64,000 nt of DNA. Origin: Bacteroidota bacterium (GTDB taxonomy: Bacteria; Bacteroidota; Bacteroidia; Chitinophagales; Chitinophagaceae). Below, in pieces: positions 1 through 9,165 of this stretch. The translations under genes were made by a program, and so were the position numbers. The notes below the pieces were generated by a model, which saw only the letters and a list, made by a program, of their open reading frames with translations, was not told the DNA's origin and did no database searches. The stretch is from assembly GCA_018266775.1 (NCBI GenBank), contig JAFDZS010000012.1:1-64000 (forward strand), written 5' to 3'. Position 1 is the first letter of the stretch; every line of letters begins with the position of its first letter.

Positions 1-26
1 GAATAAGCGCCTTCAAATAATAACGG

Positions 27-95
27 CTGTCAGCCTGAGCTTGTCGAAGGCGGGTTCGGCTTATGCAGTCGTCTTCGACAAGCTCAGCCTGACAG
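27..95. repeat. Dispersed palindromic repeat, copy 1
   Basis: Two 23-bp arms (27-49 and 73-95) are inverted copies of a GTCAGSCTGAGCTTGTCGAAG core with one mismatch, separated by 23 bp. Related, more diverged copies lie at 3117-3183 and 11119-11197. The hairpin sits downstream of the histidine kinase gene that ends the kdp operon, so it could act as a terminator. Bases 1-26 and 96-174 show no gene. Confidence 0.85.
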
Positions 96-174
96 TCCTT
101 AATTTTAGACGGAATGAACTGAAAAAAATTGCAGTTCTTACTCAATTCAACAAGCATTAAAAAAGCAGCCGCAA

Positions 175-1905
175 TCATGCTTCATTCAGCACCACTGTAA
201 ATGTACTGCCTGCACCAAAGTCGCTGTTTACTTTTATGGTACCGCCCTGTGCTTCTATAAATTCTTTACTGATGGCAAGGCCCAGGCCGGTGCCTTCTTT
301 TTGGGTACCGGGCACACGAAAATACCGGTCGAAGATTTTGTCTTTGTACTGCGGCGCAATGCCCTGGCCGGTATCAGTTACCGAAAACTCCACCTGGTGA
401 TGATTTGTTTTTACGCTGATGTTAATAGCGGCATCATCGTAAGAATAACGGATGGCATTAGTGATCAGGTTAATTAACACCCAAGATGTTTTTTCTTCAT
501 CTGCCATCACCATTGGCAAAGGCTCTGGCAAATTTACCTGCAGGGTTATATTTTTTTGTTCTGCTGCTGTTTTAGTAGCCAGCAGTGCATGCTGCACAAT
601 GTCTGATACAGAAGATGGTTTTACTGTAATTTGAATATTGCCGCTTTCCACCTGTGTCATGTTCAGCAATTCGCCGGTAATTTTCAGTAAGCGGTTCGCA
701 TCATCTTTTATACTGTGTAATAAATTTTTTTGTTCGTCATTGATATTACCGATCTGTTCGTTTTCCAATAATTGCACACTCATTTTTATAGAGGAAATCG
801 GTGTTTTTAATTCATGCGAAACGGTGGCAATGAAATTGGTCTTGGCAAAATCCAGTTCTTTAAACGGTGTTATATTTTGCAGCAGTATTACATTGCCAAT
901 AAACAATGATTCTTTTTCCCCGGTTGGTGTGATGTTGATGGGAATCACCTGCTTTTCAAAATAACTTTCTTTATTGTCTGCATAAATCTTAACTGGTTCT
1001 TGTTTTTCTTTTGCAGCGGTGTTTTCATCAAACAATTCCTGTACAAGTGAACGCACCAGGTCGTTGTGAACAGCAATATCCTGTACTGGTTTGCCAATAG
1101 TTTGTTCAGCTTTTAAACCAGATATCTTCAATGCCACATCATTCATAAACAATACCTGCTTTTTGGCATCCAAACCAACTACAGGATTATTGATATTATT
1201 GATGAGTGTTTCAATACGTTTCTTTTCCATCATCAGTTTATCGAGGCTGCTGTTTTTATACTCTTCCAGTTTTTGTGCCATGCTGTTGAATGCATTGGCC
1301 AGTTCACCAAATTCATTGTGTTCTTCAAAATGAATCCGTTTGGAATAATTGTGTGCTGCAATTTCTTTTATGCTTGCGGTTAATTCTTTTATAGGGTTGG
1401 CAATATTGCCCGGCAGGTTCAGCAACATCGTAAATGCAATAAGAAAGCACACCACACCTGTAACAGCAATCCACAAAGCCGCACTGTCAGCAGTTTTTTC
1501 CGCAATACTGCTTTTATGTTCAATGGCCTGCATATTCAGCAGCATAATATCCGTAAGGTTATTATGTATTTTTGATTGTAATGTGGTATCGCCGGGCTGT
1601 AGTTTCAGCTTTTCAAAATTTGAAGTGAGCTCATCGGTTAATTCTTTTTCCCCGGCTTCAGTAATATTATGCCGCTGGCGGTTTAAATTGGTTTCAAATT
1701 TTGCAATACTTGTATTGGTCAAACCATCTTCGTTTAGTGCAATCAGCATCTGCCTGGAGTAATCGAGTGTGTTGTAATTGGCCACCAGTATATTTTTGGT
1801 ATCGGCAGAGAGTTTATTGATGTACATACTGCCCAGTGCTGTCAGTAATACAATCATTACAAACAGCAGCCCCATGCCCAGTAATAATTTTGCTTTTATC
1901 TTCAT
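175..1905 (-). CDS. HAMP/PAS sensor histidine kinase of the kdp operon
   Basis: This is a 576-aa membrane histidine kinase. TM1 is at about residues 5-30, followed by an extracytoplasmic helical region (30-140), TM2 (143-165), HAMP (166-218), a PAS-like domain (232-345), HisKA with the phospho-acceptor His364 in the SHELKTP motif, and an HATPase domain with N and G boxes at the C-terminus (GTGLGLAIS). It is the last gene of the kdp operon, 34 bp after the short kdpD. KdpD here has no kinase domain, so this protein is the likely kinase partner. The probable target is the sigma-54 activator at 9699-11033. It has its own N-terminal TM and start codon, so it does not look like a frameshifted KdpD C-terminus. 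Confidence 0.9.
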   Translation of the reverse strand: MKIKAKLLLGMGLLFVMIVLLTALGSMYINKLSADTKNILVANYNTLDYSRQMLIALNEDGLTNTSIAKFETNLNRQRHNITEAGEKELTDELTSNFEKLKLQPGDTTLQSKIHNNLTDIMLLNMQAIEHKSSIAEKTADSAALWIAVTGVVCFLIAFTMLLNLPGNIANPIKELTASIKEIAAHNYSKRIHFEEHNEFGELANAFNSMAQKLEEYKNSSLDKLMMEKKRIETLINNINNPVVGLDAKKQVLFMNDVALKISGLKAEQTIGKPVQDIAVHNDLVRSLVQELFDENTAAKEKQEPVKIYADNKESYFEKQVIPINITPTGEKESLFIGNVILLQNITPFKELDFAKTNFIATVSHELKTPISSIKMSVQLLENEQIGNINDEQKNLLHSIKDDANRLLKITGELLNMTQVESGNIQITVKPSSVSDIVQHALLATKTAAEQKNITLQVNLPEPLPMVMADEEKTSWVLINLITNAIRYSYDDAAINISVKTNHHQVEFSVTDTGQGIAPQYKDKIFDRYFRVPGTQKEGTGLGLAISKEFIEAQGGTIKVNSDFGAGSTFTVVLNEA

Positions 1906-1939
1906 AGTCTAAAAATTTATCCTGTTCATCAAAGTTTGA

Positions 1940-3067
1940 TCAGCTTAAAATTACAAGGTCAATATCGTTTAACGAAAGTTTTCTCAGCAATTCATTAAAT
2001 ACATTGGTGGCTAATATTACTTTCATTAAACTTAAATGTGGTTTACCGATGCAGATAGTGGTAATGTTCCGTTGTTCACATTGTTCAATAATGGCTTTGG
2101 CTACATGTCCGCTTTCCACTTTAATAATCTCTGCGCCCAGTTCTGTTGCCAGTTTAAAATTATTGATGAGGTGGCGTTGTTTATCCAATGCAATTTTATC
2201 AGGATGTTCCGGTGGAGTTTGCACATACAGCACATACCATTTACTGTGATAATAATTCGCCAGCCTTGCTGTTATGCGGATCACCGTTTTTGCAGTGTGC
2301 TCATTGGAACTGATACAGGCTAAAAATTTTTCGTGCTTCAATGCCTGACCCCGGGTAACTTCGGTTTCCACTTTACGCTCCACCTGGCTGGCTACTTCTT
2401 TCAAAGCCAGTTCACGCAATTGCAAAATATGATCGTTCTTAAAAAAGTTATTGAGTGCAGTGGCAATTTTTTCCTGCGTATAAATCTTTCCTTCTTTTAA
2501 CCGGGTGATGAGTTCATCTGCGGTCAGGTCAATATTTACTACTTCATCAGCCTGTGCCAGCACACTGTCCGGTATGCGTTCTTTCACTTCCACACCGGTA
2601 ATGCGTTTTATTTCTTCATTCAAACTTTCAATATGCTGAATATTTACTGCGCTGATCACATTAATGCCAGCTTCAAGAATTTCCATCACATCCTGCCAGC
2701 GCTTTTCATTTTTACTGCCTTCAATATTGGTATGCGCCAGCTCATCCACCACCACCACTTCTGGTCGTAATGCAATTACGGCCTGCACATCCAATTCATC
2801 CAGCTCTTTGCCTTTATAAAACAATTTACGCCTTGGTACAACAGGCAAACCTTCCAGCAGCTCGTGCGTTTCTTTACGGTTGTGCGTTTCTATATAACCA
2901 ATTTTAACATCAATGCCATTGCGCAATAATGAACGGGCTTCCTGCAGCATACGATAGGTTTTACCCACACCGGCACTCATGCCAATGTAAATTTTAAATT
3001 TTCCCCGCCGCGATTTTTTAATCAGGTTGAGAAAATGCTGCACATTATTTTCTTTGTTGCCTTCCAT
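1940..3067 (-). CDS. kdpD: KdpD N-terminal sensor protein without kinase domain
   Basis: This 375-aa protein matches the cytoplasmic N-terminal part of KdpD. A Walker A-like GMSAGVGKT is near residue 30, and the KdpD-characteristic VVDELAHTN lies near residue 110. A universal-stress-protein-like domain covers about residues 245-375. Full-length KdpD is about 890 aa; the TM, GAF, HisKA and HATPase parts are absent. A separate kinase gene follows 34 bp downstream, so the usual one-protein sensor is split in two. The stop codon is intact and there is no sign of decay. The role is presumably sensing K+ or cytoplasmic state for the neighbouring kinase; this is inferred from family and operon context. 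Confidence 0.9.
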   Translation of the reverse strand: MEGNKENNVQHFLNLIKKSRRGKFKIYIGMSAGVGKTYRMLQEARSLLRNGIDVKIGYIETHNRKETHELLEGLPVVPRRKLFYKGKELDELDVQAVIALRPEVVVVDELAHTNIEGSKNEKRWQDVMEILEAGINVISAVNIQHIESLNEEIKRITGVEVKERIPDSVLAQADEVVNIDLTADELITRLKEGKIYTQEKIATALNNFFKNDHILQLRELALKEVASQVERKVETEVTRGQALKHEKFLACISSNEHTAKTVIRITARLANYYHSKWYVLYVQTPPEHPDKIALDKQRHLINNFKLATELGAEIIKVESGHVAKAIIEQCEQRNITTICIGKPHLSLMKVILATNVFNELLRKLSLNDIDLVILS

Positions 3068-3116
3068 GCACTGCTTATTGATGTTCTAAAACATTTGATG
3101 CATCAATTCGAGAAGT

Positions 3117-3183
3117 TGTCAGGCTGAGCTTGTCGAAGCCGGGCTACTTCTGTAAATCCGCCTTCGATAAACTCAGGCTGACA
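3117..3183. repeat. Dispersed palindromic repeat, copy 2
   Basis: Inverted arms 3117-3138 and 3162-3183 are the same family as the repeat at 27-95. The right arm has several mismatches. It lies inside the kdp operon, between the porin gene and kdpD, so it may attenuate or process the mRNA before the sensor genes. Confidence 0.8.
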
Positions 3184-3221
3184 CTTCAATGATTAACAAA
3201 AACTACAAACTAATTTATTTC

Positions 3222-4277
3222 CTAAAAATGATATACTGCCGCAAGAATAAAACTGCCAGTTGTATTGGTTGTGGCAGCATCTTTCCTGTAAAAAATTTTA
3301 TCCCCTGTATGGTCCAGCCTGAATTCCGAAATGATTATCAAATTATCTATTTTAAAATTTGCCGACAATGTTGGTGTAAAAACATTTTTTAATCCAAGGT
3401 ATTGGTCATGATCTGCAATGTATTCACCACGCACAGTTAGCCCCAGCCATTTTACCAGATCATAATTAATATACAATGCTGCACCACTCCAGTTATAGTT
3501 TGTTGCTTTGCCAGTACTGTCTTTCAGTTGCACGTGTTGTGTGGTGGCATTAAAGCCCAGCGAAAACTGTTGCGTTATGGTATAGCTGGCCACCACATCT
3601 TCCTGCATGGTTGTTTTGAAAGCAGATTGTTTTCCTCCCACAAAATTAATATACCATTTCAGCGCATCATCTTTTGTTGCGGTACTAAATTGAGCAATTA
3701 CAGATTTTGGTTTTGTTGCTGCACTGCGGTAATCTGTAGGGTTGGAAATACCAATCATAAATGCGCTTTTTCCTTTCAATGTAACATCTGCCCTGATTCC
3801 AGTATGAGAAAATGGGCCATTAGTAAATAAATAACTCATGCTGTAGTTGCGGTTGAGGTATGCATCCAGCATTTCATAACCCACATGTGTAGCCCATGTA
3901 CCCATTGTAAATTTTATTGCAGATGAAGGCGCATAAGTTACATAAGCCTGTTTAATGGCCAGCATTGTATTTGCATCGTTGTATGCAAACTCTTCTGCCC
4001 TTTTGCCAAAACCAACATCAATGGTGGCACTTACTTTTCCAAAACTATGATCTGCCCTGAGCGATGCCATACCCAATTCAAATGAATTTTGACTCTGCGT
4101 AAAGCTGGTGGCGCTGTTATAGGGTGCAGTTTTAGGGTTATTGAAATTATACCGGTAGTATCCATCCACCGAACCCGTGATGATTATTTTGTGATTGTCT
4201 TTTGCTGAATCTGATTGTTGTGCTGCTGCATATTCAACACTCATCAACACTGCAGCCAGCCATAACATCTTTTTCAT
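3222..4277 (-). CDS. Outer-membrane beta-barrel porin in kdp operon
   Basis: This 351-aa protein has a signal peptide (residues 1-19, cleavage near AAAQQ). It is followed by alternating amphipathic beta strands and ends in a terminal aromatic residue (AVYHF), the usual outer-membrane insertion signal. It resembles the short putative porins (BBP2-type outer-membrane beta-barrel) found in Bacteroidota. It starts 6 bp after kdpC and is therefore co-transcribed with the K+ pump. A role as the outer-membrane entry route for K+ is inferred from position only. It could also be a general small-solute porin. Confidence 0.75.
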   Translation of the reverse strand: MKKMLWLAAVLMSVEYAAAQQSDSAKDNHKIIITGSVDGYYRYNFNNPKTAPYNSATSFTQSQNSFELGMASLRADHSFGKVSATIDVGFGKRAEEFAYNDANTMLAIKQAYVTYAPSSAIKFTMGTWATHVGYEMLDAYLNRNYSMSYLFTNGPFSHTGIRADVTLKGKSAFMIGISNPTDYRSAATKPKSVIAQFSTATKDDALKWYINFVGGKQSAFKTTMQEDVVASYTITQQFSLGFNATTQHVQLKDSTGKATNYNWSGAALYINYDLVKWLGLTVRGEYIADHDQYLGLKNVFTPTLSANFKIDNLIIISEFRLDHTGDKIFYRKDAATTNTTGSFILAAVYHF

Positions 4278-4283
4278 TACCTT

Positions 4284-4844
4284 TTATTTTATGTTATCCA
4301 GGGCAAGATTTAATTGCAATACATTTATTCTTTGCGTGCCCATCATTCCTAATAAGGGTTGCTGAATATATTGCTGTACGAGTTGTTGCACTGTTGCTTC
4401 ACTAAGGTTTCTTGTTTTGGCAATGCGTTTTACCTGTACCATAGCTGCAGGCACAGAAATATCCGGATCCAGTCCGCTGCCGCTTGCAGTAATTACATCA
4501 GAAGGTATTTCGTTTTTTGATATGCCGGGATTGTGTACCAGGAAGGTATCAATTCTTAATTGTACTTCTTTTAAATAACCAGGATTGGTGGGGCCTTTAT
4601 TACTGCCGCCGGCACTGGCTGCATTGTATGCTGCGGCTGAAGGGCGTGACCAAAAATATTTATCCGCCGTAAATCTTTGTGCAATATTGGTGTAATATTT
4701 TTTTCCATTTACCGTAATGGTTGCCGCCTGCCCTTTATTGGGTGTAAGTTGTGCGATGCCCCAAACAACAGCAGGATAAATTACAATGAATACAATAATA
4801 CACACTATGGTGAGCCTTATTGCGGGGAGAAGATGTTGTTTCAT
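4284..4844 (-). CDS. kdpC: Potassium-transporting ATPase subunit C
   Basis: This 186-aa protein has the KdpC layout. One N-terminal transmembrane helix (residues 8-31) is followed by a periplasmic domain with the conserved FWSRPSA-like and GSGLDPDIS motifs. KdpC stabilises the KdpFABC complex and assists high-affinity K+ transport in the inner membrane. It is separated from kdpB by about 104 bp filled with palindromes, whereas the other kdp genes are tightly packed. The repeat ends within a few bases of its ATG. Confidence 0.95.
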   Translation of the reverse strand: MKQHLLPAIRLTIVCIIVFIVIYPAVVWGIAQLTPNKGQAATITVNGKKYYTNIAQRFTADKYFWSRPSAAAYNAASAGGSNKGPTNPGYLKEVQLRIDTFLVHNPGISKNEIPSDVITASGSGLDPDISVPAAMVQVKRIAKTRNLSEATVQQLVQQYIQQPLLGMMGTQRINVLQLNLALDNIK

Positions 4845-4954
4845 GTTTGTGGGAACACGCCTTTGGCGTGTTTGGTTTTAAATGATAAATTGTTTTGTTC
4901 GTAACCTGAATCCGCCTGTGGCGGATTGAACACGCCAGAGGCGTGTTCCTACAG
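4845..4954. repeat. Three palindromes between kdpB and kdpC
   Basis: The gap contains GGAACACGCC-TTTGG-CGTG (about 4851-4870), a perfect TCCGCC-TGT-GGCGGA (4911-4925) and AACACGCC-AGA-GGCGTGTT (4929-4948). The first and third are inverted relatives of each other and could also pair over long range. The third continues into CCTACAG (to 4954) and contains the kdpB stop codon. A related unit lies at 9681-9704. Confidence 0.85.
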
Positions 4955-6994
4955 GAACGATTGTATAACGAGGTCAATAATTTTTATTCCGATAAATGGT
5001 ACCAGCACACCACCCAAACCATAGATCAATAAATTTCTTCTTAGCAAAGCCGATGCACCAATGGGTTTATACGCCACACCACGCAATGCCAGCGGAATTA
5101 ATAATGGTATGATGATGGCATTAAAAATTACTGCAGAAAGAATGGCACTTTCAGGACTGTGCAGCTTCATGATGTTGATACTTTGCAATGCAGGGATTGA
5201 AGTAATAAATAAAGCCGGCACTATGGCAAAATATTTGGCCACATCATTGGCAATACTGAACGTGGTTAATGTTCCCCTTGTCATCAGTAATTGTTTACCG
5301 ATCTCCACTACTTCTATCAGTTTGGTGGGATCATTATCCAGATCAACCATATTGCCCGCTTCTTTTGCAGCCTGTGTTCCGCTGTTCATTGCCACACCAA
5401 CATCTGCCTGTGCAAGAGCTGGCGCATCATTCGTTCCATCTCCCATCATCGCTACCAGCCTGCCGCTTGTTTGTTCTTTACGGATGTAATTCATTTTATC
5501 TTCCGGTTTGGCTTCAGCAATAAAATCATCCACGCCTGCTTTTTCGGCAATGAATTTTGCGGTTAAAGGATTATCGCCGGTTACCATTACCGTTTTTATG
5601 CCCATCTTCCTTAACCGTTCAAAACGTTCGCTGATGCCGGGTTTAATGATATCCTGCAGTTCAATCACACCCAGCACTTTTTCGTTTTCTGATACCACCA
5701 GCGGTGTACCACCATTGCTGGAAATTTTTTTGACAGCATCATCTACCTGTGGTGGTACTGCATTTCCTGCACTGGTTACCAGTTTGGTTATAGCATCTGA
5801 TGCACCTTTGCGGATGCGGGTGTGGTCAAAGTCAATACCCGATGACCGTGTTTCTGCAGTAAACTTAATATAACGTGGATGGTTAACCGTATATGTCGAT
5901 GGATTTACACCGGCCAGTTCGATGATAGATTTTCCTTCCGGCGTTTCATCGGCCATGGAACTGAGTACCGCACATTGGGTAAAATGCAGTGCATCCACAC
6001 CCGGCGCCACATGAAAGTGTGTGGCTTTACGGTTGCCAATAGTAATAGTACCCGTTTTATCCAGCAGTAACACATCCACATCCCCTGCAGTTTCTACTGC
6101 TTTACCACTTTTGGTAATCACATTGGCACGCAGCGCCCTGTCCATACCTGCAATACCAATGGCAGAGAGTAATCCGCCAATGGTGGTGGGAATGAGGCAT
6201 ACAAATAACGAAATGAATGCTGCTATGGTGATAGGTGTAGTGGCATAATCAGCAAAGGGTTTTAATGTTACGGTTACAATGATGAACACTAATGTAAATC
6301 CCGCTAATAAAATGGTCAATGCAATTTCATTGGGTGTTTTTTGCCTGCTGGCGCCTTCCACCAAGGCAATCATTTTATCCAAAAAACTCTCGCCGGGGTC
6401 TGTGGTCACTTTCACTTTAATTGCATCGCTCAATACTTTTGTACCACCGGTTACGGATGATTTATCGCCGCCCGCTTCACGAATCACCGGTGCACTTTCA
6501 CCTGTAATGGCACTTTCATCTATTGTAGCCAACCCTTCAATAATTTCTCCGTCAGATGGAATAATATCTCCTGCTTCGCAGAGAAATAAATCACCTTTAT
6601 TTAATTGAGAGGATGGCACTATTTTAATTTCATTCACATACATTTCTCCAATGACCTGGATGAGTTTGGCCGGCGTGTCTTCCCTGGTTTTTCTTAAACT
6701 GTCTGCCTGTGCTTTGCCTCTTGCTTCAGCAATGGCTTCTGCAAAGTTGGCAAACAATAATGTGATCAGCAGTACTGCTGTAACAGTGATGTTATAGGCG
6801 AGGCTTCCCTGGTTTTTTTCGCCCTGGGCAATCCAGATGCAAACACCTGCCATTACAATGGTACCAATCCACACGGTAAACATTACAGGATTGCGGAACA
6901 TTTTTGAAGGGCTGAGTTTAATGAAAGATTCTTTCAATGCTTCTTTCACCAAACTGCTTTCGAATAATTTTGTATGTGTTGTTTTTTTTGACAT
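4949..6994 (-). CDS. kdpB: Potassium-transporting P-type ATPase subunit B
   Basis: This 681-aa protein is the catalytic subunit of KdpFABC. It has a membrane region, an actuator motif with TGES ([11 protein letters not shown]), the phosphorylation motif DKTGT with Asp312, and the hinge motif [18 protein letters not shown]. Its length matches the family (about 680 aa). It lies 12 bp after kdpA. The stop codon TAG is contributed by the left edge of a palindromic repeat (4929-4954), so the last residues may have been set by repeat insertion. Confidence 0.98.
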   Translation of the reverse strand: MSKKTTHTKLFESSLVKEALKESFIKLSPSKMFRNPVMFTVWIGTIVMAGVCIWIAQGEKNQGSLAYNITVTAVLLITLLFANFAEAIAEARGKAQADSLRKTREDTPAKLIQVIGEMYVNEIKIVPSSQLNKGDLFLCEAGDIIPSDGEIIEGLATIDESAITGESAPVIREAGGDKSSVTGGTKVLSDAIKVKVTTDPGESFLDKMIALVEGASRQKTPNEIALTILLAGFTLVFIIVTVTLKPFADYATTPITIAAFISLFVCLIPTTIGGLLSAIGIAGMDRALRANVITKSGKAVETAGDVDVLLLDKTGTITIGNRKATHFHVAPGVDALHFTQCAVLSSMADETPEGKSIIELAGVNPSTYTVNHPRYIKFTAETRSSGIDFDHTRIRKGASDAITKLVTSAGNAVPPQVDDAVKKISSNGGTPLVVSENEKVLGVIELQDIIKPGISERFERLRKMGIKTVMVTGDNPLTAKFIAEKAGVDDFIAEAKPEDKMNYIRKEQTSGRLVAMMGDGTNDAPALAQADVGVAMNSGTQAAKEAGNMVDLDNDPTKLIEVVEIGKQLLMTRGTLTTFSIANDVAKYFAIVPALFITSIPALQSINIMKLHSPESAILSAVIFNAIIIPLLIPLALRGVAYKPIGASALLRRNLLIYGLGGVLVPFIGIKIIDLVIQSFL

Positions 6995-7006
6995 GATGTA
7001 ATGATT

Positions 7007-8707
7007 TTATTTCAGGGAAAAGTGTTCTGCTATTGGTCCCAATGCCAATGCAGGAAAGAATGATAATGCTGCAACAATGGCGATTACTGCAAATACCATC
7101 AAACCAAATGTGCCCGTATCTGTTTTTAATGTGCCTGCACTTTCAGGTACAAATTTTTTATTGGCAAGCATTCCTGCAATGGCCACCGGGCCAATGATGG
7201 GCAGGTAACGGCCAATGAGTATCACAATACCGCAGGAGATATTCCAGAAAGGTGTATTATCTCCCAGCCCTTCAAAACCGCTGCCGTTATTAGCGCTGGA
7301 TGAAGTGTATTCATACAGCATTTCACTAAAGCCGTGATAGCCGGGGTTGTTGAGCCATGCTGCGTATGCAGTTGGATTATGTGCATAGATATGACTGGCG
7401 ATTGCTGTGCCCACGAGTATTAAAAATGGATGCAGCAATGCAATAATCATCGCGATTTTCATTTCTTTCGCTTCAATCTTCTTTCCTAAGAATTCCGGTG
7501 TGCGGCCCACCATCAACCCACTAATAAAAACTGCCAGTATGATGAAGATGTAAAAGTTTAAAAAGCCTACACCCACTCCACCAAAAAATGCATTCACCAT
7601 CATGCCCAGCATGGCAAACATTCCTGTTGCAGGTGTCATACTATCGTGCATGGCATTTACTGAACCATTACTGGTACAGGTGGTATTGATAGCCCAATAA
7701 GCAGATGCTGCTGCACCAAAACGTACTTCTTTCCCTTCCATACTTCCCATTGGTTGCCGAATACCCAGTGTAGTTATTGCAGGATTACCTTTAACCTCAG
7801 TTATTATCGATGGCACCAGCAGCAACAGGAAGCCAAGTAACATCACACCGAATATTACCCAGGCCAATTTTTTCCTTTTAAGGATATAACCCAGGGCAAA
7901 TACCATAGCAACAGGTATCAGCAGTATGGCCACAGTTTCAACGGTGTTGGTAAAGTAATTCGGGTTTTCCAATGGATGCGTGGAGTTGGGCCCATAAAAC
8001 CCGCCACCGTTTGTGCCCAATTGTTTTATTGCTACAAAAGCTGCAACGGGGCCGCGGCTTACCTGCACCGTATCGCCTTGTAATGTAGTGGTGGTATCTT
8101 TTCCTTCAAAGGTCATGGGTGTACCATTAAATAAAAAGATGATGGCCAACACCAGTGATAACGGCAATAAAATTCTTGTACAGCTTCTTACAAAATAAAA
8201 ATAGAAGTTGCCGAGCTGATCTGTTGTTCTTTCTTTCATGGCAACAAATACAACAGCACATGCTGCCATTCCACAACCTGCGCTGATGAACTGAAACAGC
8301 ATTAATACCAGTTGACCTAAATAAGACATACCGGTTTCACCTGAGTAATGCTGCAGGTTGGTATTGCTGATAAAACTTACTGTGGTATTAAAGGCAAGGT
8401 CTGCACTCATTGACGGATTACCATCAGGGTTGAGTGGCAGCCAGCTCATGTTCGTTAGTACTAACATGGAAAGTAAGAACCAAACGATGTTGATGGTAAG
8501 CAGTGCCAGCAGGTGTTGTTTCCAGTTCATTTGTGTGGAACTGTTGATGCCACTGAGTTTGTAAAAAAGATTGTCGAGCGGGGTAAAAATTTTGTCGGCC
8601 CATGTTTTTTCGTTAGTAAATATTTTGCCAATGTAGCGGCCCAATGGAATAGCCAGCAGCAGTAATAAAATAAACATGGCAATTACGCCTGTGATTTCGG
8701 TGTTCAT
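7007..8707 (-). CDS. kdpA: Potassium-transporting ATPase subunit A
   Basis: This 566-aa polytopic membrane protein is the K+-binding and translocating subunit of the Kdp pump. About ten hydrophobic helices are visible. Filter-like segments typical of KdpA include GTNGGGFYGPNSTHP and TTCTSNGSVNAMHD. It follows kdpF with a 3-bp gap (8708-8710), and kdpB follows after 12 bp. Confidence 0.98.
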   Translation of the reverse strand: MNTEITGVIAMFILLLLLAIPLGRYIGKIFTNEKTWADKIFTPLDNLFYKLSGINSSTQMNWKQHLLALLTINIVWFLLSMLVLTNMSWLPLNPDGNPSMSADLAFNTTVSFISNTNLQHYSGETGMSYLGQLVLMLFQFISAGCGMAACAVVFVAMKERTTDQLGNFYFYFVRSCTRILLPLSLVLAIIFLFNGTPMTFEGKDTTTTLQGDTVQVSRGPVAAFVAIKQLGTNGGGFYGPNSTHPLENPNYFTNTVETVAILLIPVAMVFALGYILKRKKLAWVIFGVMLLGFLLLLVPSIITEVKGNPAITTLGIRQPMGSMEGKEVRFGAAASAYWAINTTCTSNGSVNAMHDSMTPATGMFAMLGMMVNAFFGGVGVGFLNFYIFIILAVFISGLMVGRTPEFLGKKIEAKEMKIAMIIALLHPFLILVGTAIASHIYAHNPTAYAAWLNNPGYHGFSEMLYEYTSSSANNGSGFEGLGDNTPFWNISCGIVILIGRYLPIIGPVAIAGMLANKKFVPESAGTLKTDTGTFGLMVFAVIAIVAALSFFPALALGPIAEHFSLK

Positions 8708-8710
8708 GTT

Positions 8711-8788
8711 TTAAAACTTTTCTGGTTTAACAAGCACATAGCACATGTACCCAAACACGGCCAGTGAAATGATGAATAGTGCGATCAT
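8711..8788 (-). CDS. kdpF: Potassium-transporting ATPase subunit F
   Basis: A 25-codon reading frame starts at ATG 8788-8786 and ends with TAA at 8713-8711. It encodes one hydrophobic helix (ALFIISLAVFGYMCYVLV) and ends in KPEKF. That one-helix layout with a terminal KPEKF-like tail is characteristic of KdpF. It sits immediately upstream of kdpA in the expected order. KdpF stabilises the pump complex in the membrane. Confidence 0.9.
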   Translation of the reverse strand: MIALFIISLAVFGYMCYVLVKPEKF

Positions 8789-8791
8789 GGT

Positions 8792-8875
8792 TTATATTTT
8801 TTCGAAATATTGAATGGTTTGATAAAAAAGTGCGAATAACATTAGTCCGCCGATGATGAGTATTGCCAGTAGCAT
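8792..8875 (-). CDS. 27-aa single-helix membrane peptide ahead of kdpF
   Basis: A short frame begins at ATG 8875-8873 and ends with TAA at 8794-8792, three bases before the kdpF start. It encodes a hydrophobic helix (LLAILIIGGLMLFALFY) with a polar tail ending QYFEKI. It is the first frame after the predicted kdp promoter, with a leader of about 20 nt. Its shape resembles KdpF, but the sequence is different and lacks the KPEKF tail. It could be a second small pump subunit, a leader peptide or a chance frame. Compact spacing with kdpF supports translation. Confidence 0.6.
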   Translation of the reverse strand: MLLAILIIGGLMLFALFYQTIQYFEKI

Positions 8876-8905
8876 GGTATTTAGATTTTAGTATGGCATA
8901 CTGTT

Positions 8906-8921
8906 TTCAATTGCCGTGCCT
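8906..8921 (-). promoter_or_regulatory. Sigma-54-like -24/-12 promoter of the kdp operon
   Basis: Reading the minus strand, AGGCACGGCAATTGAA fits the consensus TGGCACG-N4-TTGCW. The GG and G(C) elements have the correct 10-bp spacing. There are two mismatches: the leading T, and C to A at -12. The predicted start is near 8895, 20 nt before the first small frame. The nearby regulator has the sigma-54 contact motif GAFTGA, which supports this reading. Confidence 0.6.
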
Positions 8922-8993
8922 GTTGGAGTGATTTCAATAGAAGCTTTGATCAGTAAGGGTTTTAGGGGAATGTTCTTTTTGGGGCATTAAAAA

Positions 8994-9039
8994 ACCCTTT
9001 CATTTTGAAAGGGTGCACCCTATCGTTTTGAAAGGGGTG
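8994..9039. promoter_or_regulatory. Two tandem palindromes, candidate activator (UAS) sites
   Basis: ACCCTTTC-ATTTT-GAAAGGGT (8994-9014) is a perfect 8-bp palindrome. A second copy, ACCCTATC-GTTTT-GAAAGGGG (9017-9037), is slightly degenerate. The copies repeat every 23 bp, about two helical turns. Their centres fall at about -109 and -132 relative to the predicted sigma-54 start site, a typical position for NtrC-type activator binding. Confidence 0.6.
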
Positions 9040-9057
9040 ATGATGTTGCAGGTACTA

Positions 9058-9157
9058 TGACCACATAGGCACATAGGACACATAGAAAATCACATAGAAA
9101 TGCCAGGCACGCCAATGGTGTGCATTATCTATTGTGTACTATGTGCTTAAGTGGTCA
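9058..9157. repeat. 100-bp composite inverted repeat with CACATAG units
   Basis: Left arm 9058-9085 and right arm 9129-9157 are inverted copies (TGACCAC at both outer ends). Both are built from CACATAG-like units with a few mismatches. Nested inside is GCACGCCA-A-TGGTGTGC (about 9108-9124). It begins 8 bp after the stop of the GxxExxY gene, so it could terminate that gene. Apart from this repeat, 8876-9165 holds the kdp promoter and the UAS palindromes and no other gene. Confidence 0.8.
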
Positions 9158-9165
9158 CCCAAATT

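Noticed and set aside
175..3067. Frameshifted single kdpD gene
   Set aside because: The kinase has its own start, two TM helices, HAMP and PAS, not the KdpD TM/GAF region, so the split is natural.
4735..4977. An 80-codon minus-strand frame across the kdpB-kdpC gap
   Set aside because: It is made of the palindromic repeats and overlaps the ends of kdpB and kdpC in another frame; no family features.
5061..6608. Several long plus-strand frames opposite kdpB
   Set aside because: They are antisense shadows of a clear kdpB coding sequence and have no recognisable domains.
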